64,000 nt of DNA from Erinaceus europaeus (lineage: Eukaryota > Chordata > Mammalia > Eulipotyphla > Erinaceidae), in contig NC_080175.1 of the NCBI RefSeq assembly GCF_950295315.1, forward strand, positions 85,191,566-85,255,565, written 5' to 3'. Each line of letters begins with the position of its first letter. Position 1 is the first letter of the stretch. Shown in pieces: positions 23,215-33,799 of this stretch. The notes beneath the pieces are model-generated. The model was given only the letters and a program-made list of their open reading frames with translations, had not been told where the DNA came from and made no database searches. Both the position numbers and the translations under genes were made by a program.

Positions 23215-23390
23215 GGTCAAGGAGGCTAAGAGGGGGATGAGGTTCTGATGGCCTGTAGAAGCGAGAGGTAAAACTCTGGTGATGGCTACGGTGTGCTGAA
23301 CCCTATTGAGAGGGACTAATTTGTACCCCTGTGACATTAACAGTCTATTAAAAGACCATTTCTTCAATAAAAATAAATTTAAAGACGTAT
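23215..23390 (+). mobile_element. Old L1 3' end
   Basis: GTAAAACTCTGGTGATGGCT, ATTTGTACCCCTGTGACATT and a CTTCAATAAAAATAAATT end resemble decayed copies of the local L1 tails. Similar short ends follow at about 23,490-23,600 and 23,640-23,740. Confidence 0.5.
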
Positions 23391-23968
23391 GTGCTTAATG
23401 TTCACCAAAAAGCTAAAGTAATGAGGAAAAAAATTGTTGTCAAGTGGTACTGAACAACAGGAAAGTTGTATTTTAAATTAAACATCTATTTTGGGATATG
23501 GAACTCTAGTGGGGAAAATTGTATGAAATGTACCACTCTTATCCTGCAATCTTGTTAATCATTATTAAATCACTAATTTAAAAAAAGAACAAAAGAAAGA
23601 AAATAAATAAATTACAATTAAAATGAGCACCAACAGAGGTGATGTCATCATGCGGGCACCAAGCCTAAACAATATCCCTGCTGGCTTAAAGATAAATGTT
23701 TTAGTTTCCTTTTTATAAATAAAAAATTTAAATAAATAAATAAATGTTTTAAAATGACATTTTCAAAATAAAGAGTTTCCTCGGTTTCTAAAAAAACAAT
23801 TTTCAACTTTCTCTGCTTTTATCACTAAACACTATGATGTCTTCAGTTCCTAGAACATTACAAGAGAGTTACATATAATCACTGAACGCTTGTTAACTTG
23901 ATCAGTCTGTCAACAGATTATTTGATATAAAACTGAGCAGAAGGTAGTCTCATAAAAAAGGCAGTTAC

Positions 23969-24264
23969 CAGGAGTCGGGCGGTAGCTCAGCGGGTTAAAC
24001 GCACGTGGCGCAAAGCGCAAGGACCAGCGTGAGGATCCAGGTTCGAGCCCCCGGCTCCCCACCTGCAGGGAGTCACTTCACAAGTGGTGAAGCAGGTCTG
24101 CAGGTGTCTATCTTTCTCTCCCCCTCTCTGTCTTCCCCTCCTCTCTCCATTTCTCTCTGTCCTATCAAACACAGAAGACAGACAACAACAATAATAACTA
24201 CAATAATAACTACAACAACAAAAACAAGGGCAACAAAAGAAATAAATATTTAAAAAAATTTTTT
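23969..24264 (+). mobile_element. tRNA-SINE, family A, young
   Basis: CAGGAGTCGGGCGGTAGCTC head, complete body, expanded ACAATAATAACTACAATAAT tail. Perfect 12-bp TSD AAAGGCAGTTAC at 23,957-23,968 and 24,265-24,276. Confidence 0.96.
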
Positions 24265-24374
24265 AAAGGCAGTTACTCTCCATTAAAAAAAAAAAAACAC
24301 TCCTTTTTAGCTAAACAAGGCAAACTACCTAAAAATGATTAATGAATACAACCAGACTACCTTAATTTTTTTAT

Positions 24375-24592
24375 TTCTGTATAGAAACCTAATAATTTTT
24401 TTCATTATGTCCCTATAGGACAGAGAAATCAAGAGGGTGGGGGAAAACAGTGAGGGAAAGAGAAAAAGAGAGACATATTGCTTCAGCTCTCATCAAGTTT
24501 CCCTACTGCAGGTGGGGGCTGGGAGCTTGAACTTGCGTCCCTGTGCATTGTAACAAGTGTGTTCTACCAGGTGTACCACCACCTGGCATCAT
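24375..24592 (-). mobile_element. tRNA-SINE, family B, diverged
   Basis: TAGGACAGAGAAATCAAGAG, CTACTGCAGGTGGGGGCTGG, GTGTACCACCACCTGGC. Confidence 0.75.
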
Positions 24593-24599
24593 AATAGAT

Positions 24600-25284
24600 T
24601 TTATAACAACAAACATAGATAAGATTGCAGTGAATTGAATAACTAGTCATATGTCTGGTTATGATTGATAAGCCAAATTTCTCCACATCCTGATTTACAT
24701 GCATTTATATTCTCTAGCTTAATACTGAATTACAGACTTGCATTTAATTAGATAATAAATTCTGTACATTTGCACTTCCTGTAAAATAAAGGACCACTAT
24801 TTTAACCTTTTTAATTGACTTAATCTGCCAAGATTCTGACCAAATACTATAACATTTTGACACTACATTTTGCAAAAAGCTTTTATATATCAAGGCTTGA
24901 ACAAATTGAGTAATATATGGGTAGAGACTGGAAATATGTACTTTACTCAATATACTCTAATTACCATAATTGGCCTAGCACCAAAATGACTAGAAGAGTT
25001 ACATTTTGAAAACATAGATGTTATACAAACCACTCTTCCATGTAAAACACTAATGATATGCTTGCATGCTTCTGTGTATGTGCTTAATATATAAATATAG
25101 GAATGAAAATGCAGCAAAGTAATGGAAAGAGTCAAAGTATGAAAAGAGAAAGTAATGCAAATACCTTCAGGAAAATAAAGGTTAAATACTATTCTAAGAT
25201 AAGAAAAAGTTAATTAGGAAGTCACACTTTGAGTGCCAATAGTGGAAAGGATGATTATGAAAATATTTATAGGTAATCTGAAGG
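24600..25284. other. No gene recognised
   Basis: AT-rich unique DNA. Nothing recognised. Confidence 0.5.
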
Positions 25285-25590
25285 CAGAGTTGGAGGCTGA
25301 GCAGTGGTTAAGTGCACACATTGCCTTGCACAAGGTCCTAGGTTCTAAGTACTGCTCCCCACTTGCAAAGAGGACACTTCAAAAAAGTTGGGAAAGGTTA
25401 ACAGGTATCTATAATTTTATCAGTCTCTTTATTTCCACCTCCTTTCTCAATTTCTCTCTGTCCTATCAAATAAAATAGAGAAAAATAAACAAAAGGAAAA
25501 AAAACTTGCCACCAGGAGCCATGAATTTGTAGTGCTAGCACCAAGCCCTAGTGATAACCCTGTGGCAATTAAAAATAAATAAAAGTAAAG
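25285..25590 (+). mobile_element. tRNA-SINE, long form with 3' module
   Basis: GGAGGCTGAGCAGTGGTTAA head, CT-rich body, then CCACCAGGAGCCATGAATTT and AGTGCTAGCACCAAGCCC, the long-form module also seen reversed at 5,956 and 45,815. Diverged. Confidence 0.7.
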
Positions 25591-25651
25591 GCTGAATCAC
25601 TGGTGAGAGGAACTGAAAGGAAAATTCACAATGCAAATACTACTGTAGTGA

Positions 25652-25800
25652 TCTGGGAGGTGGCGCAGTGGATACGGCATTGGACTCACAACCATGAGGT
25701 CCTGAGTTCTATCCCTGGCAGCACATGTGCCAGAGTGATGTCTGGTTCTTTCTTTTCTCCTCCTATCTTTCTCATTAATAAATAAATAAAATACTAAAAG
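25652..25800 (+). mobile_element. tRNA-derived SINE, family C
   Basis: GATCTGGGAGGTGGCGCAGT, CATTGGACTCACAACCATGA, GAGTTCTATCCCTGGCAGCA, GAGTGATGTCTGGTTCTTTC, tail AATAAATAAATAAAAT. The head is that of another tRNA type than family A, and no CAACAATAA tail is present. Confidence 0.85.
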
Positions 25801-25844
25801 AAAACAGTGACTCTCTTTCAAGAAAAAAATACTACCTAACCCTC

Positions 25845-26500
25845 TGATGGATTCCTCTCCTTATCATCATCAGTCACTTCCATAAGGAATGTCACCATTA
25901 GCTCTTCTGTGGGCCTTTTCAGGACCTTATCCTCACTATGAACTAGTCGTAGCAGGGACTGCCCCACTCTCTGAAAGGAGGTTGGATCATCCTACTCTGT
26001 GACTCAAGAAGGACTGATCATATAATACATATAATACATACAGCCTAGAATATTCCCAGCTGTGAACATAGACTGTGAGCTCAGGGTGACAGGGATTCAG
26101 AGGTCACACAGGCTCCTAAGCTGAATATGGGCCCCAGATCACATCAAATCAATGGGCTTTACAGACAACAATATTTATACACCTTGCCCATATTTGGGAA
26201 CTACTCTCTTCCCTGATCCAGCTTTCTGGTCCTTTTTCCAGCCATGACATCATCTCCCCAGACAATAACTTGGATCCACCTGCATATCAGATTTCAGGCT
26301 CAGGGGGAAAAAAAAACTAGTATAGCCACAGGCCTTTTGGAATACAACTAAAATATGCCTACTATCTACAAAAAGGAGGAACCCCCCCCAAAAACTCTTC
26401 ATCTGCTTAACTATTCCAGCCTTAAGGTTCATCATTAGTCAACAAATCGTTTGGCTTTATGTTAACTCTTATTCAGCCACCACGTTTCAGATATCAGGGG
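25845..26500 (+). mobile_element. L1 3' UTR copy, long type, 3' end missing
   Basis: Follows the middle of the long UTR (GGGCCTTTTCAGGACCTTAT, GAGCTCAGGGTGACAGGGAT, CCCCAGACAATAACTTGGAT) and breaks off after CCACCACGTTTCAGATATC. No tail, so it was broken after insertion. Confidence 0.82.
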
Positions 26501-26584
26501 GGAAAATATGAGTAATACTTAGAGTTAAGAGGGAAGAAAGTGTTTAACAATGATTAAAATTACTAATTTGAGTCTTATAGATTA

Positions 26585-26955
26585 ATTTAAAAAAATAACC
26601 ATGGAACACCTACTCAAAGGAGTATTACTCAGCAGTTACATAAGATTCTATTGTGTCCAGTGGGACAAAATGAATGGAATTGGCAATGGCCATGCTTAGT
26701 GAAATAAGAAAGTGAAGGGCAAGTACATGATGGCTTCCCTCATATGTGAAATAGAGAACTGAAACACACGAGCGTGAAAGAAGAAAAATAAATACATATA
26801 TAACCATTCCATATCTATAACTTAGGAGGTTGTTACATTTGCTTGGGTTTGGGGGCACAGAACTGTGCTCATGTTAGTGGTATAGAATTGCACCCCTATT
26901 GTTTTTTAATCATATAAATCACCAATAAAAGTGAAAATCATTTTAAGAGATAATG
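26585..26955 (+). mobile_element. Old L1 3' end (ORF2 end plus UTR)
   Basis: GGAGTATTACTCAGCAGTTA matches the coding text for EYYSA, followed by the ORF2 end and a UTR ending CCAATAAAAGTGAAAA. Too diverged to read as protein. Confidence 0.7.
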
Positions 26956-26959
26956 GGAT

Positions 26960-27239
26960 TCGTGGAAGCTGCATTTAGTCTCTACAGAGGAATATAAATA
27001 CACAGGGACATAAATGTATGAGAAGGTGGGACTGTTTATCAAAAACATATGTTTGCAGTTACTGTACTTAAAGGGCAATGCTTGTTGCAATGCTGAAATC
27101 AAAAACAGAATTACAAAATGACTAGATTAAGAGTAGAGTTTCCAGCTTGCTTATACCCTTTCATCTCCATGTGACTTCTCACCCATGATTTATTGGTTGA
27201 AGATTTTTGGCTTTGATTCACTGCATTTCCATCCCAGAA
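26960..27239. other. No gene recognised
   Basis: Nothing recognised. Confidence 0.5.
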
Positions 27240-27750
27240 CTTCCATTCTTCTTGATGGCTGACTTTATTGTTGATGACATCATCATCCAAGTGGATGGTC
27301 CAACTAGCAATGATGTCTCAGTTCCCTAACTTCTACGTCTTTGACCAGTTTTTTTCTACCCTTCACCTTAGCCACCATCTACTCATATTGTCAGACCCTG
27401 GACTTTATCACCACCAATACATACCAGATATTAACTATCTCCAGTTCAGCATTCTGTTCACTGACCACCACATGTTTTGCTTCCATTTCTCTTACAGTAT
27501 ACTCCAATGCAACATTTAACCTCTATATAATTAACCTCACATTTTGCATTAGTTCATTTTCCAAGACTCCCCTTATTCACACCCATCTTACTCCAGCTTG
27601 GAGTATATGTTTGGTCATTATACTCACGCCCTGAAAATGGCTTCAATCATTTTACCTTCTCTCTGTCAACTTAACTGCTCAAACTTAAAAGTTTGCTTAA
27701 CAAAATCATCTGCTTTCTTTATACTTTCTATATGTGAAATTTAATAATGT
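27240..27750 (+). mobile_element. Ancient L2 LINE remnant, endonuclease region
   Basis: The text runs in the order of the L2 endonuclease coding region (ATCATCCAAGTGGATGGTCC, GACCCTGGACTTTATCACCA, TTCACTGACCACCACATG). Residual peptide text includes FTDHHMFCFHF, as in the SDHH motif of CR1/L2 endonucleases. Continues after the L1 insertion as the next L2 entry. Confidence 0.65.
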
Positions 27751-27751
27751 T

Positions 27752-28335
27752 TTTAACTTGGATCCACCTGTGTTATCAGATGTCAGGCTCAGAAAAAAAA
27801 AAGTATAGTCATGGGCCCTTTGGAATAAAACTAAAATAGGCTTACTACCTATCTACAAAAAGGAGGAAAGGAGGACCCCCCCCCAATTCCTTATCTGAAC
27901 TATTCCAGCCTTTAGGTTCATCAGTAGTCAACAATTTGTTTGGCTTTATATGTTAACTCTTTTTCAGCCACCTAGTTCCAGATGCTAACATGATACCAAC
28001 CGGACTTCCTTGGACAGATGACCATTGTGTCCTGGAGCTCTGATTCCCCAGACCCCCACCTGACTAGGGAAAGAGAGAGACAGGCTGAGAGTATGGATAG
28101 ACCTGTCAACACCCATGTTCAGTAGGGAAGCAATTACAGAAGCCAGACCTTCCACCTTCTGCATCCCACAATGACCTTGGATCCATACTCCCAGAGGGAT
28201 AAAGAATAGGAAAGCTATCAGGGAGGGGATGGGATATGGAGTTCTGTTGGTGGGAATTGTGTGAAGTTGTACCCCTCTTATCCTATGGTTTTCGTCAGTG
28301 TTTCCTTTTTATAAATAAAATTTTAATAATAATAA
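27752..28335 (+). mobile_element. L1 3' UTR copy, long type, 5'-truncated
   Basis: TTGGATCCACCTGTGTTATC, a C9 run at the microsatellite position, CACAATGACCTTGGATCCAT and tail TTTATAAATAAAATTTT. It splits the L2 copy, so it is younger. Confidence 0.88.
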
Positions 28336-28384
28336 ACAAAGATAATAAAAAATTAAAAAGAAGTATTTGACACATGAACTTCCA

Positions 28385-29850
28385 TATTTCATTTGTCATT
28401 CAAAAATTCAGTTCATATTCACTTAACCATTACTCTTAGCCTTACTAGAGTTCATAAGAAACCTCACATTCTTACTTTCACTCAAATCGCACACACCTTC
28501 TTCAAAGTCCTCTATCTCAGATATTCACTGTGTTTAGTAAATGACTCCATATATATTGAGAAAATAGAAGCTATAAATAAAACTTTCATTCTCTGCACCA
28601 CCAAATCTACAAATTCACTTCCTTGTAAACTAACTTCTATACTATTTATTCTTCCTATTAGAACTGAGTAGGTGACATGACTGTCAGTACTTACTAAAAC
28701 TGATTATGATCAAGTCAGCTAGAGCTAAAGATACCAGCTGTTCTCATCTCCTCAAAAATTTTATTTTTTTTTAGCTGAATTTCTTTTTTCTGCTTCACCA
28801 GTTTCTCCTTTTTAAGGATTCCAAATCATCCTACCTATATGGTCTAATAACACCAATATTTAACAAAGGTCTCTGCTAGCTGTTCCTCCTGTAGCCAATG
28901 TCTCCTATTGACTTGCATCATTCTCTCCCAAGCACCATTTCATTTTTAACTGATTTAGTTTAAAAACTAAAAATAATAAGGGCTTTTTAAAAACTTCTTT
29001 AATGTAGTATTTACTGCTAGCATCTCCACTACTATCTTATGTTCCAACTTCCTTCCATATGGTTTCAGCTGCTTAACATGATTTATACTCTCCCTTTATA
29101 AGTCACCAAACATCTGTACAGTTGCAAAATTCAAATAACTCTCCCCACATTACCCATATATGAAACACTGCGGAAGTGAAGGCAGCTCACCCCTTTTCCC
29201 GGATGCCTCTCCAGGCTTCATCATCACTACACGTCCTACTTTCCTTCCTCTCTCACTGACCCCCCTTCTCTACTGGTGACCCATATCTTAACTTTTAGCT
29301 TCCATGAGGTTGTTTTCTCGGATAATTTTTTTCTCTTTGTCTTAGCGTATCACTAAAAATGAAAGAAATAGAAATGGTATTTCCAAATGTGCATCTCTTT
29401 TCAGTTTCAAATTCCTACTCTTAACCAACTAAATTCTAAAAGCTTAGCTACTCATTATAAATCTTCCATACATATACTTTTAGCCAGGTTCCTCCAACAT
29501 ATCTTCTCTCAAAAATAAGTTAATTCCTCTTCCACCAGGATTCTTCTCTCTAGTTTTTTCCCTTTAGGAAATTTCCACATCTCATTTGCTTTTAATCCAT
29601 TTTTTTTTTTTTTTAGTTTTCTTGCTACCTTCATCCAATTTCTCACCATGCTATTTCAATTCTACTTCCTAAATACATCTTGATTTGTTCACTCCAGTTT
29701 TATTGTTTATTATTGCTGCAGCAATACCTCCAAATAGAATATCTACAAGGCTCCCTTGAGTTTTCCTGTTTCCAATTTTACCTCACTTGTAAGCCATTTT
29801 CCATAGTTAAAAATGTTATTCACTCTTAAAACACATGTTGATTCATGGCA
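28385..29850 (+). mobile_element. Ancient L2 LINE remnant, ORF region continued
   Basis: Pyrimidine-rich + strand. About 29,600-29,760 (CATCCAATTTCTCACCATGC ... ATTCTACTTCCTAAATACAT) resembles the L2 RT-downstream text. Many indels and no long frame. Parts between 28,690 and 29,450 are assigned only by position. Confidence 0.5.
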
Positions 29851-30229
29851 TTTACCAACCCTGTTTTCCTTTTTCTTTTTTTTTTTTTTTTAATCATGCT
29901 ACTGCTGAAGCTTACTTTACCCAGTCTTAAATCTGTGTATTCTAGTTGCCAAAATAGCTGTAGAGCATACTGCATACTATGGTGTGAAGATGCATACTTC
30001 TCAGAAACTAGTAGCATTTAAGAGCAACCATTCCCACATAGAAGTACTATGTCTAGGTTTGCAAAGGCCTTCCTCTTAGCTCAATAAAGCAGCATAAGCA
30101 CCACAGAAGCACCAGCTCAACACTGTTACAACAACAAACAACAAAGCAAAACAAAATTGGTCCTTTGTATGCTATTTAAATAACCAGTCCTTGCTACTGT
30201 CTTCATTAGGAAATTTTATATCCCAAATC
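29851..30229. other. No gene recognised (Vingi insertion flank)
   Basis: AT-rich with a T run at 29,876-29,893 and an AACAACAAACAACAAAGC patch near 30,130. Nothing else recognised. Confidence 0.45.
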
Positions 30230-30240
30230 ATTGTCTTTCT
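30230..30240. repeat. Target-site duplication, left, of the Vingi element
   Basis: ATTGTCTTTCT, identical to 32,149-32,159. The retrotransposon body lies exactly between the two copies. Confidence 0.93.
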
Positions 30241-32134
30241 GGAAGGCCTGGAAGCTTCTTCATAGTCTGGGTGCCGGTAGCCAACCCTCTCCCGTCTCCC
30301 ATCCTCCCGTATCTCCAAACTCAGTGGCCAGTCACCTAACTCAAGTTGGACTTGCTAAGATCGACCCAGTCTGGAAAAGAGAAATTTCCCATGAGTGGTC
30401 ATCCCACTTCTGTTTATCTTGTCTATCTCCAAAACTCTCTCCCTTTACACTGTCTGAAATGGAAGACACTTTGAATAGGGTTAAACCGGGACCCCAGAAC
30501 TCATTCTTAACTTGGGTCCCACGGCAAAGAAGTGGCTCACTACATTCCTGTCCCACATCTTGGAATCCAAATCTATGCCCAAAATTTGGTGTCGTGCAAA
30601 GATAATAGCAGTTTTGAAACCAAAGAAAGACCCAACACTGGCTGCCAGCTATAGACCAATTTCTCTCCTCTCCGTGTGTTACAAATTCCTTGAGAGGCTG
30701 CTTCTGTCACGCATTTCTCCTCTTACAGAGAAATTCCTATCACCCGCCCAAGCTGGTTTCCGCCCAGGAAGATCTACCTGTGAACAAGCCCTGGCCCTCT
30801 CAACTTACATTGAAAATGGATTCCTGAAGAATTTAAAGACGGGTGCTGTCTTTGTTGATCTCACAGCAGCCTATGACACGGTCTGGCACCGTGGTCTCCT
30901 AGTCAAGATCTCAAGATGCCTGCCTCCATGGGTGGCCAACACCATATCGTTTCTTCTCCAAAACAGAAGATTCCGGGTGCATCTGGGTGACAAGTCTAGC
31001 AGATGGAAACTTGTCTCAAGTGGTCTCCCCCAGGGCTCTGTTCTGGCTCCTACGCTATTTAATATTTACATCAATGACCTCCCAGAAACTTCTTCAAGGA
31101 AGTTCATCTACGCCAATGACATCTGCTGTGCAACTCAGGCATCCAAGTTCGACATCCTCGAGGAAACACTCACAAAAGACATGTCTCTGATATCTGATTA
31201 CTGTAAAAAATGGCGACTAATCCCTAGCACTGCAAAAACGGTATCATCTGTTTTCCATCTACACCATGCCTCGGCCTCGCGTGAGCTTAATGTGCAGCTT
31301 GGCGATACGAGAATCCGGCATGAAGCCCAGCCAGTCTATCTTGGCGTTACTCTCGATCGCACCCTGTCATTTCACGAACATCTCATAAAAACTGCAGCAA
31401 AGGTGGGCGTGAGGAATCACATCATTGCAAGACTGGCCAGCTCCTCATGGGGCGCGAGCGCTTCCACACTACGATCATCATCTCTGGCATTATGCTATTC
31501 CACTGCAGAATACTGTGCCCCAGGATGGTTCCGTAGCACCCATGTCCACTTGGTCGATTCCAAATTATATTCCTCCATGAGAATCATTTCTGGAACCATC
31601 CATTCCACCCCGGTTCCATGGCTGCCAGTTCTTAGCAACATCGCCCCGCCAGATATTCATCGGGATACGGCATCATCTAAGTTCATTTCCCAAGTCTACG
31701 CTGGACCGGACCTGCCAATATACACGGATATCTTCGCCCACCCTGTTCAACGCTTGACGTCTTGTCACCCAATCTGGTCCCCTACGCCTACACTGAACTT
31801 CTCTGTTCCAGACTCTTGGAAACAGAACTGGCAGTCAGCTGAGGTAAAGAACAAACACCTCATCACAGACCCCTGCAAGCGTCAACCCGGCTTTGACCTA
31901 GCACGTTATGATTGGGCCCTCCTCAATCGCTATCGAACAGGCCATGGCCAGTGCGCTGCTATGTTCCATCACTGGGGAGCCAGAGATGACCCGAACTGCC
32001 CCTGCGGCTCCAGACAGACTATGACCCACATAGTCAATGACTGCCACCTCTCCAGATTCAAAGGAGGTCTCGAAACTTTACATCAGGTTCAACCTGACGC
32101 TGTTGACTGGCTATGGAAGAAGGGCAAACGCTAG
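30241..32134 (+). pseudogene. Vingi polyprotein (reverse transcriptase), frameshifted and catalytically damaged
   Basis: A replicase that would nick DNA and reverse transcribe its own RNA at the cut; here only its later part remains. Frame 1 (30,241 to about 30,490) encodes the linker before the RT (WKAWKLL ... LTQVGLAKIDPVW, DTLNRVKPG). About 30,490-30,500 a small deletion shifts the frame; the second frame runs unbroken from about 30,494 to the stop at 32,132-32,134 (540 residues counted from a TTG at 30,512). RT motifs, counted from there: SYRPISLLSV (46-55), AGFRPGRST (81-89), FVDLTAAYD with Asp116, SGLPQGSVLAPTLFNIYIND (170-189), then YAND at 200-203 where YADD is expected. A CPCG...TMTHIVNDC cysteine-histidine motif lies at 496-511. 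I see no RNase H motif. With a frameshift and a lost catalytic Asp it should be inactive. There is no start codon of its own. Confidence 0.9.
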
Positions 32135-32148
32135 AAGAAGAAGAAGAA
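30241..32148 (+). mobile_element. Vingi-type non-LTR retrotransposon, 5'-truncated
   Basis: About 1.9 kb element bounded by a perfect 11-bp TSD and ending in a short (AAG/GAA)n tail (32,132-32,148) instead of poly(A). It encodes the linker, reverse transcriptase and C-terminal domain of a non-LTR polyprotein. The endonuclease and 5' UTR are missing through 5' truncation, as is usual for target-primed reverse transcription. The protein is not L1, L2, CR1 or BovB-like; its text (STAEYCAPGW, MRIISGT, VYLGVTLDRTLSF) is that of the Ingi/Vingi group. Vingi was described by Kojima, Kapitonov and Jurka as a clade expanded in hedgehogs, lacking RNase H, possibly acquired horizontally. The DNA is clearly richer in GC and CpG than its flanks, another sign of a recent arrival. 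Confidence 0.9.
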
Positions 32149-32159
32149 ATTGTCTTTCT
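32149..32159. repeat. Target-site duplication, right, of the Vingi element
   Basis: ATTGTCTTTCT, directly after the GAA tail. Confidence 0.93.
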
Positions 32160-32234
32160 CTATACACTATATCTTGACCCAGGTCTTCTGTACTAGAAGT
32201 ACTGACAAGACATATTTAAAATACCTTTTTGTTG

Positions 32235-32545
32235 TTGTTATATCTTATTGGGAGGAATTAATGATTTACAATAAATATAGTTATTGATATATGTATAAAA
32301 TTTCTCAGTTTTATGCAAATCACTCTCACCCCTAGCCTAGATCCTCTGCCACTATCATGCACCAGGACCTGAAAACCCCCACTTCCACCCACCCCCCATG
32401 GTCTTTTACTTTGGTGAAATACGCTAAACTCACTCCAAGTTCGACTTTGTGTTTCCCCTTCTGTTCTAATTTCTTAACTTGTATCCATAAGTGAGATCAT
32501 CCTATATTCATCCTCTCCCTGGCTTATCTCACTTACTGGCTATGC
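32235..32545 (-). mobile_element. L1 3' end, reverse orientation
   Basis: The reverse complement reads GTGAGATAAGCCAGGGAGAG, GGTGAAATACGC-type text, CACCAAAGTAAAAGACCATG and an end rich in AATCATTAATTCC, the plan of the L1 end at 59,520. Confidence 0.82.
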
Positions 32546-32680
32546 AAAAAGGCTTTCATGCCTGAAGCACCAAACATCCCAGACTCAATCCCCAGCACCA
32601 CCATCTGACCTGGAGTTTCATGCATGCAAGCAAGGCATGAGTTCTACAACTGCACCATCTCCACAAAGGCAAGGTAGCAG
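32546..32680 (+). mobile_element. tRNA-SINE, family D, old
   Basis: GGCTATGCAAAAAGGCTTTC, ATGCCTGAAGCACCAAACAT, CAGACTCAATCCCCAGCACC. The rest is diverged. Confidence 0.65.
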
Positions 32681-32795
32681 GCTTGATGAATGAAGTTATT
32701 ATCACACCCAAATTTCATATGGGAAGATATTGGACCTCTGCCCTAGCTTGGCACAAATGCAAGCCTGGTGGAGCGGCAGTCTTTTACCTGATTTA

Positions 32796-32831
32796 GGGTT
32801 TTGTTTTGTTTTGTTTTGTTTTGTTTTGTTT
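32796..32831. repeat. (TTTTG)n microsatellite
   Basis: Seven TTTTG units; likely grown from a reversed poly(A) tail. Confidence 0.95.
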
Positions 32832-32839
32832 CTTTTCTC

Positions 32840-33385
32840 TATCTGAAAGAAAAAAGTGCCTAACATCTTAAATAAACTATTCAACAGAAAAACTATCTCA
32901 TCTCTACTTTGACACCTAGTTTACACATCAATAATGGAAATACTCTAGGCCCAAACTTTCTAATATCTAAGCTCCTTGGCAAAAATAAATTAAATGCAAG
33001 CAGGAAGACATTAATTCTTAATAATTCAACATTGAATTAAATGTGAAAATGAATAAAAATAAAATTGTGAATATTCTGCCTCTTAAAAACTCACCAGCCA
33101 ACAAACCTATATAATTTGATACCTTTGTTTTTATGGTAAGTATGCTTTAAAAAATATATTATTTTTCTAAATGAGTTTTACAGTTTATAATAATACTATG
33201 AAAGTCATTTATAAGTAGTATTTTCCTTAAGTGAATTTATACAATGAGATTTCTTTTTGTTAATTATTTTCTCTTTCAATAAAAGTAATTTAATTTTTCC
33301 CATTATTACTTCTTTATTTTCTCTAGTCTGTGTTCTCAGAGTTTACCCTAAACAGAATGTCTGAACTTAAAAGCTAAAAAAACCA
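32840..33385. other. No gene recognised
   Basis: AT-rich unique DNA. Nothing recognised. Confidence 0.5.
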
Positions 33386-33389
33386 TGCA

Positions 33390-33510
33390 AAAGAATCTAA
33401 ATTGACGGTGAGAGTATTTTAAGGACACCCCTCACAGGAGGATGAGAATTTGTACCCATGTTTCAACAATGGTACTGTAAACCATTAATTCTCCAACAAA
33501 GCTATTTTTA
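33390..33510 (+). mobile_element. Possible L1 3' end remnant
   Basis: ATTTGTACCCATGTTTCAAC, then GTACTGTAAACCATTAATTC and CTCCAACAAAG, like a decayed L1 tail. Confidence 0.45.
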
Positions 33511-33629
33511 AAAGTTTATCATTATTTTACTTTTCTTTTAAAATATTTTTATCTGCCATGTAGTTAATATCATTCTCTAAATATTAGCATTACCCATTAT
33601 ATTTGAATTTTGAAAATATTCTGAGCCAG

Positions 33630-33792
33630 CAAAATAGCTCACTTGTTTAGGTATGTGTGTAACCACCCAGATTTGAGCCTGCCCCCCCACACACACACTG
33701 CACTGAAGGAAGGTTCAGTGTTGTTTTATGTCTCTTTCCTTCCCCATCACCACTAGCTCTCTGCCTTACTTTTCTTATCTGAAAAAAAAATC
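33630..33792 (+). mobile_element. Old tRNA-derived SINE
   Basis: GCCAGCAAAATAGCTCACTT (A-box-like), AACCACCCAGATTTGAGCC (B-box-like), CT-rich body and an A9 end. Confidence 0.55.
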
Positions 33793-33799
33793 ATCCCAG

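Noticed and set aside
30987..31190. Second open frame inside the Vingi RT
   Set aside because: Shadow of the RT frame in another phase.
30241..32148. Assignment to L1, L2, CR1 or BovB/RTE
   Set aside because: L1 and L2 text from the same window looks different; the tail is GAA-type, not poly(A); and the YCAPGW, MRIISGT and TLDRTLSF words fit the Ingi/Vingi group better.
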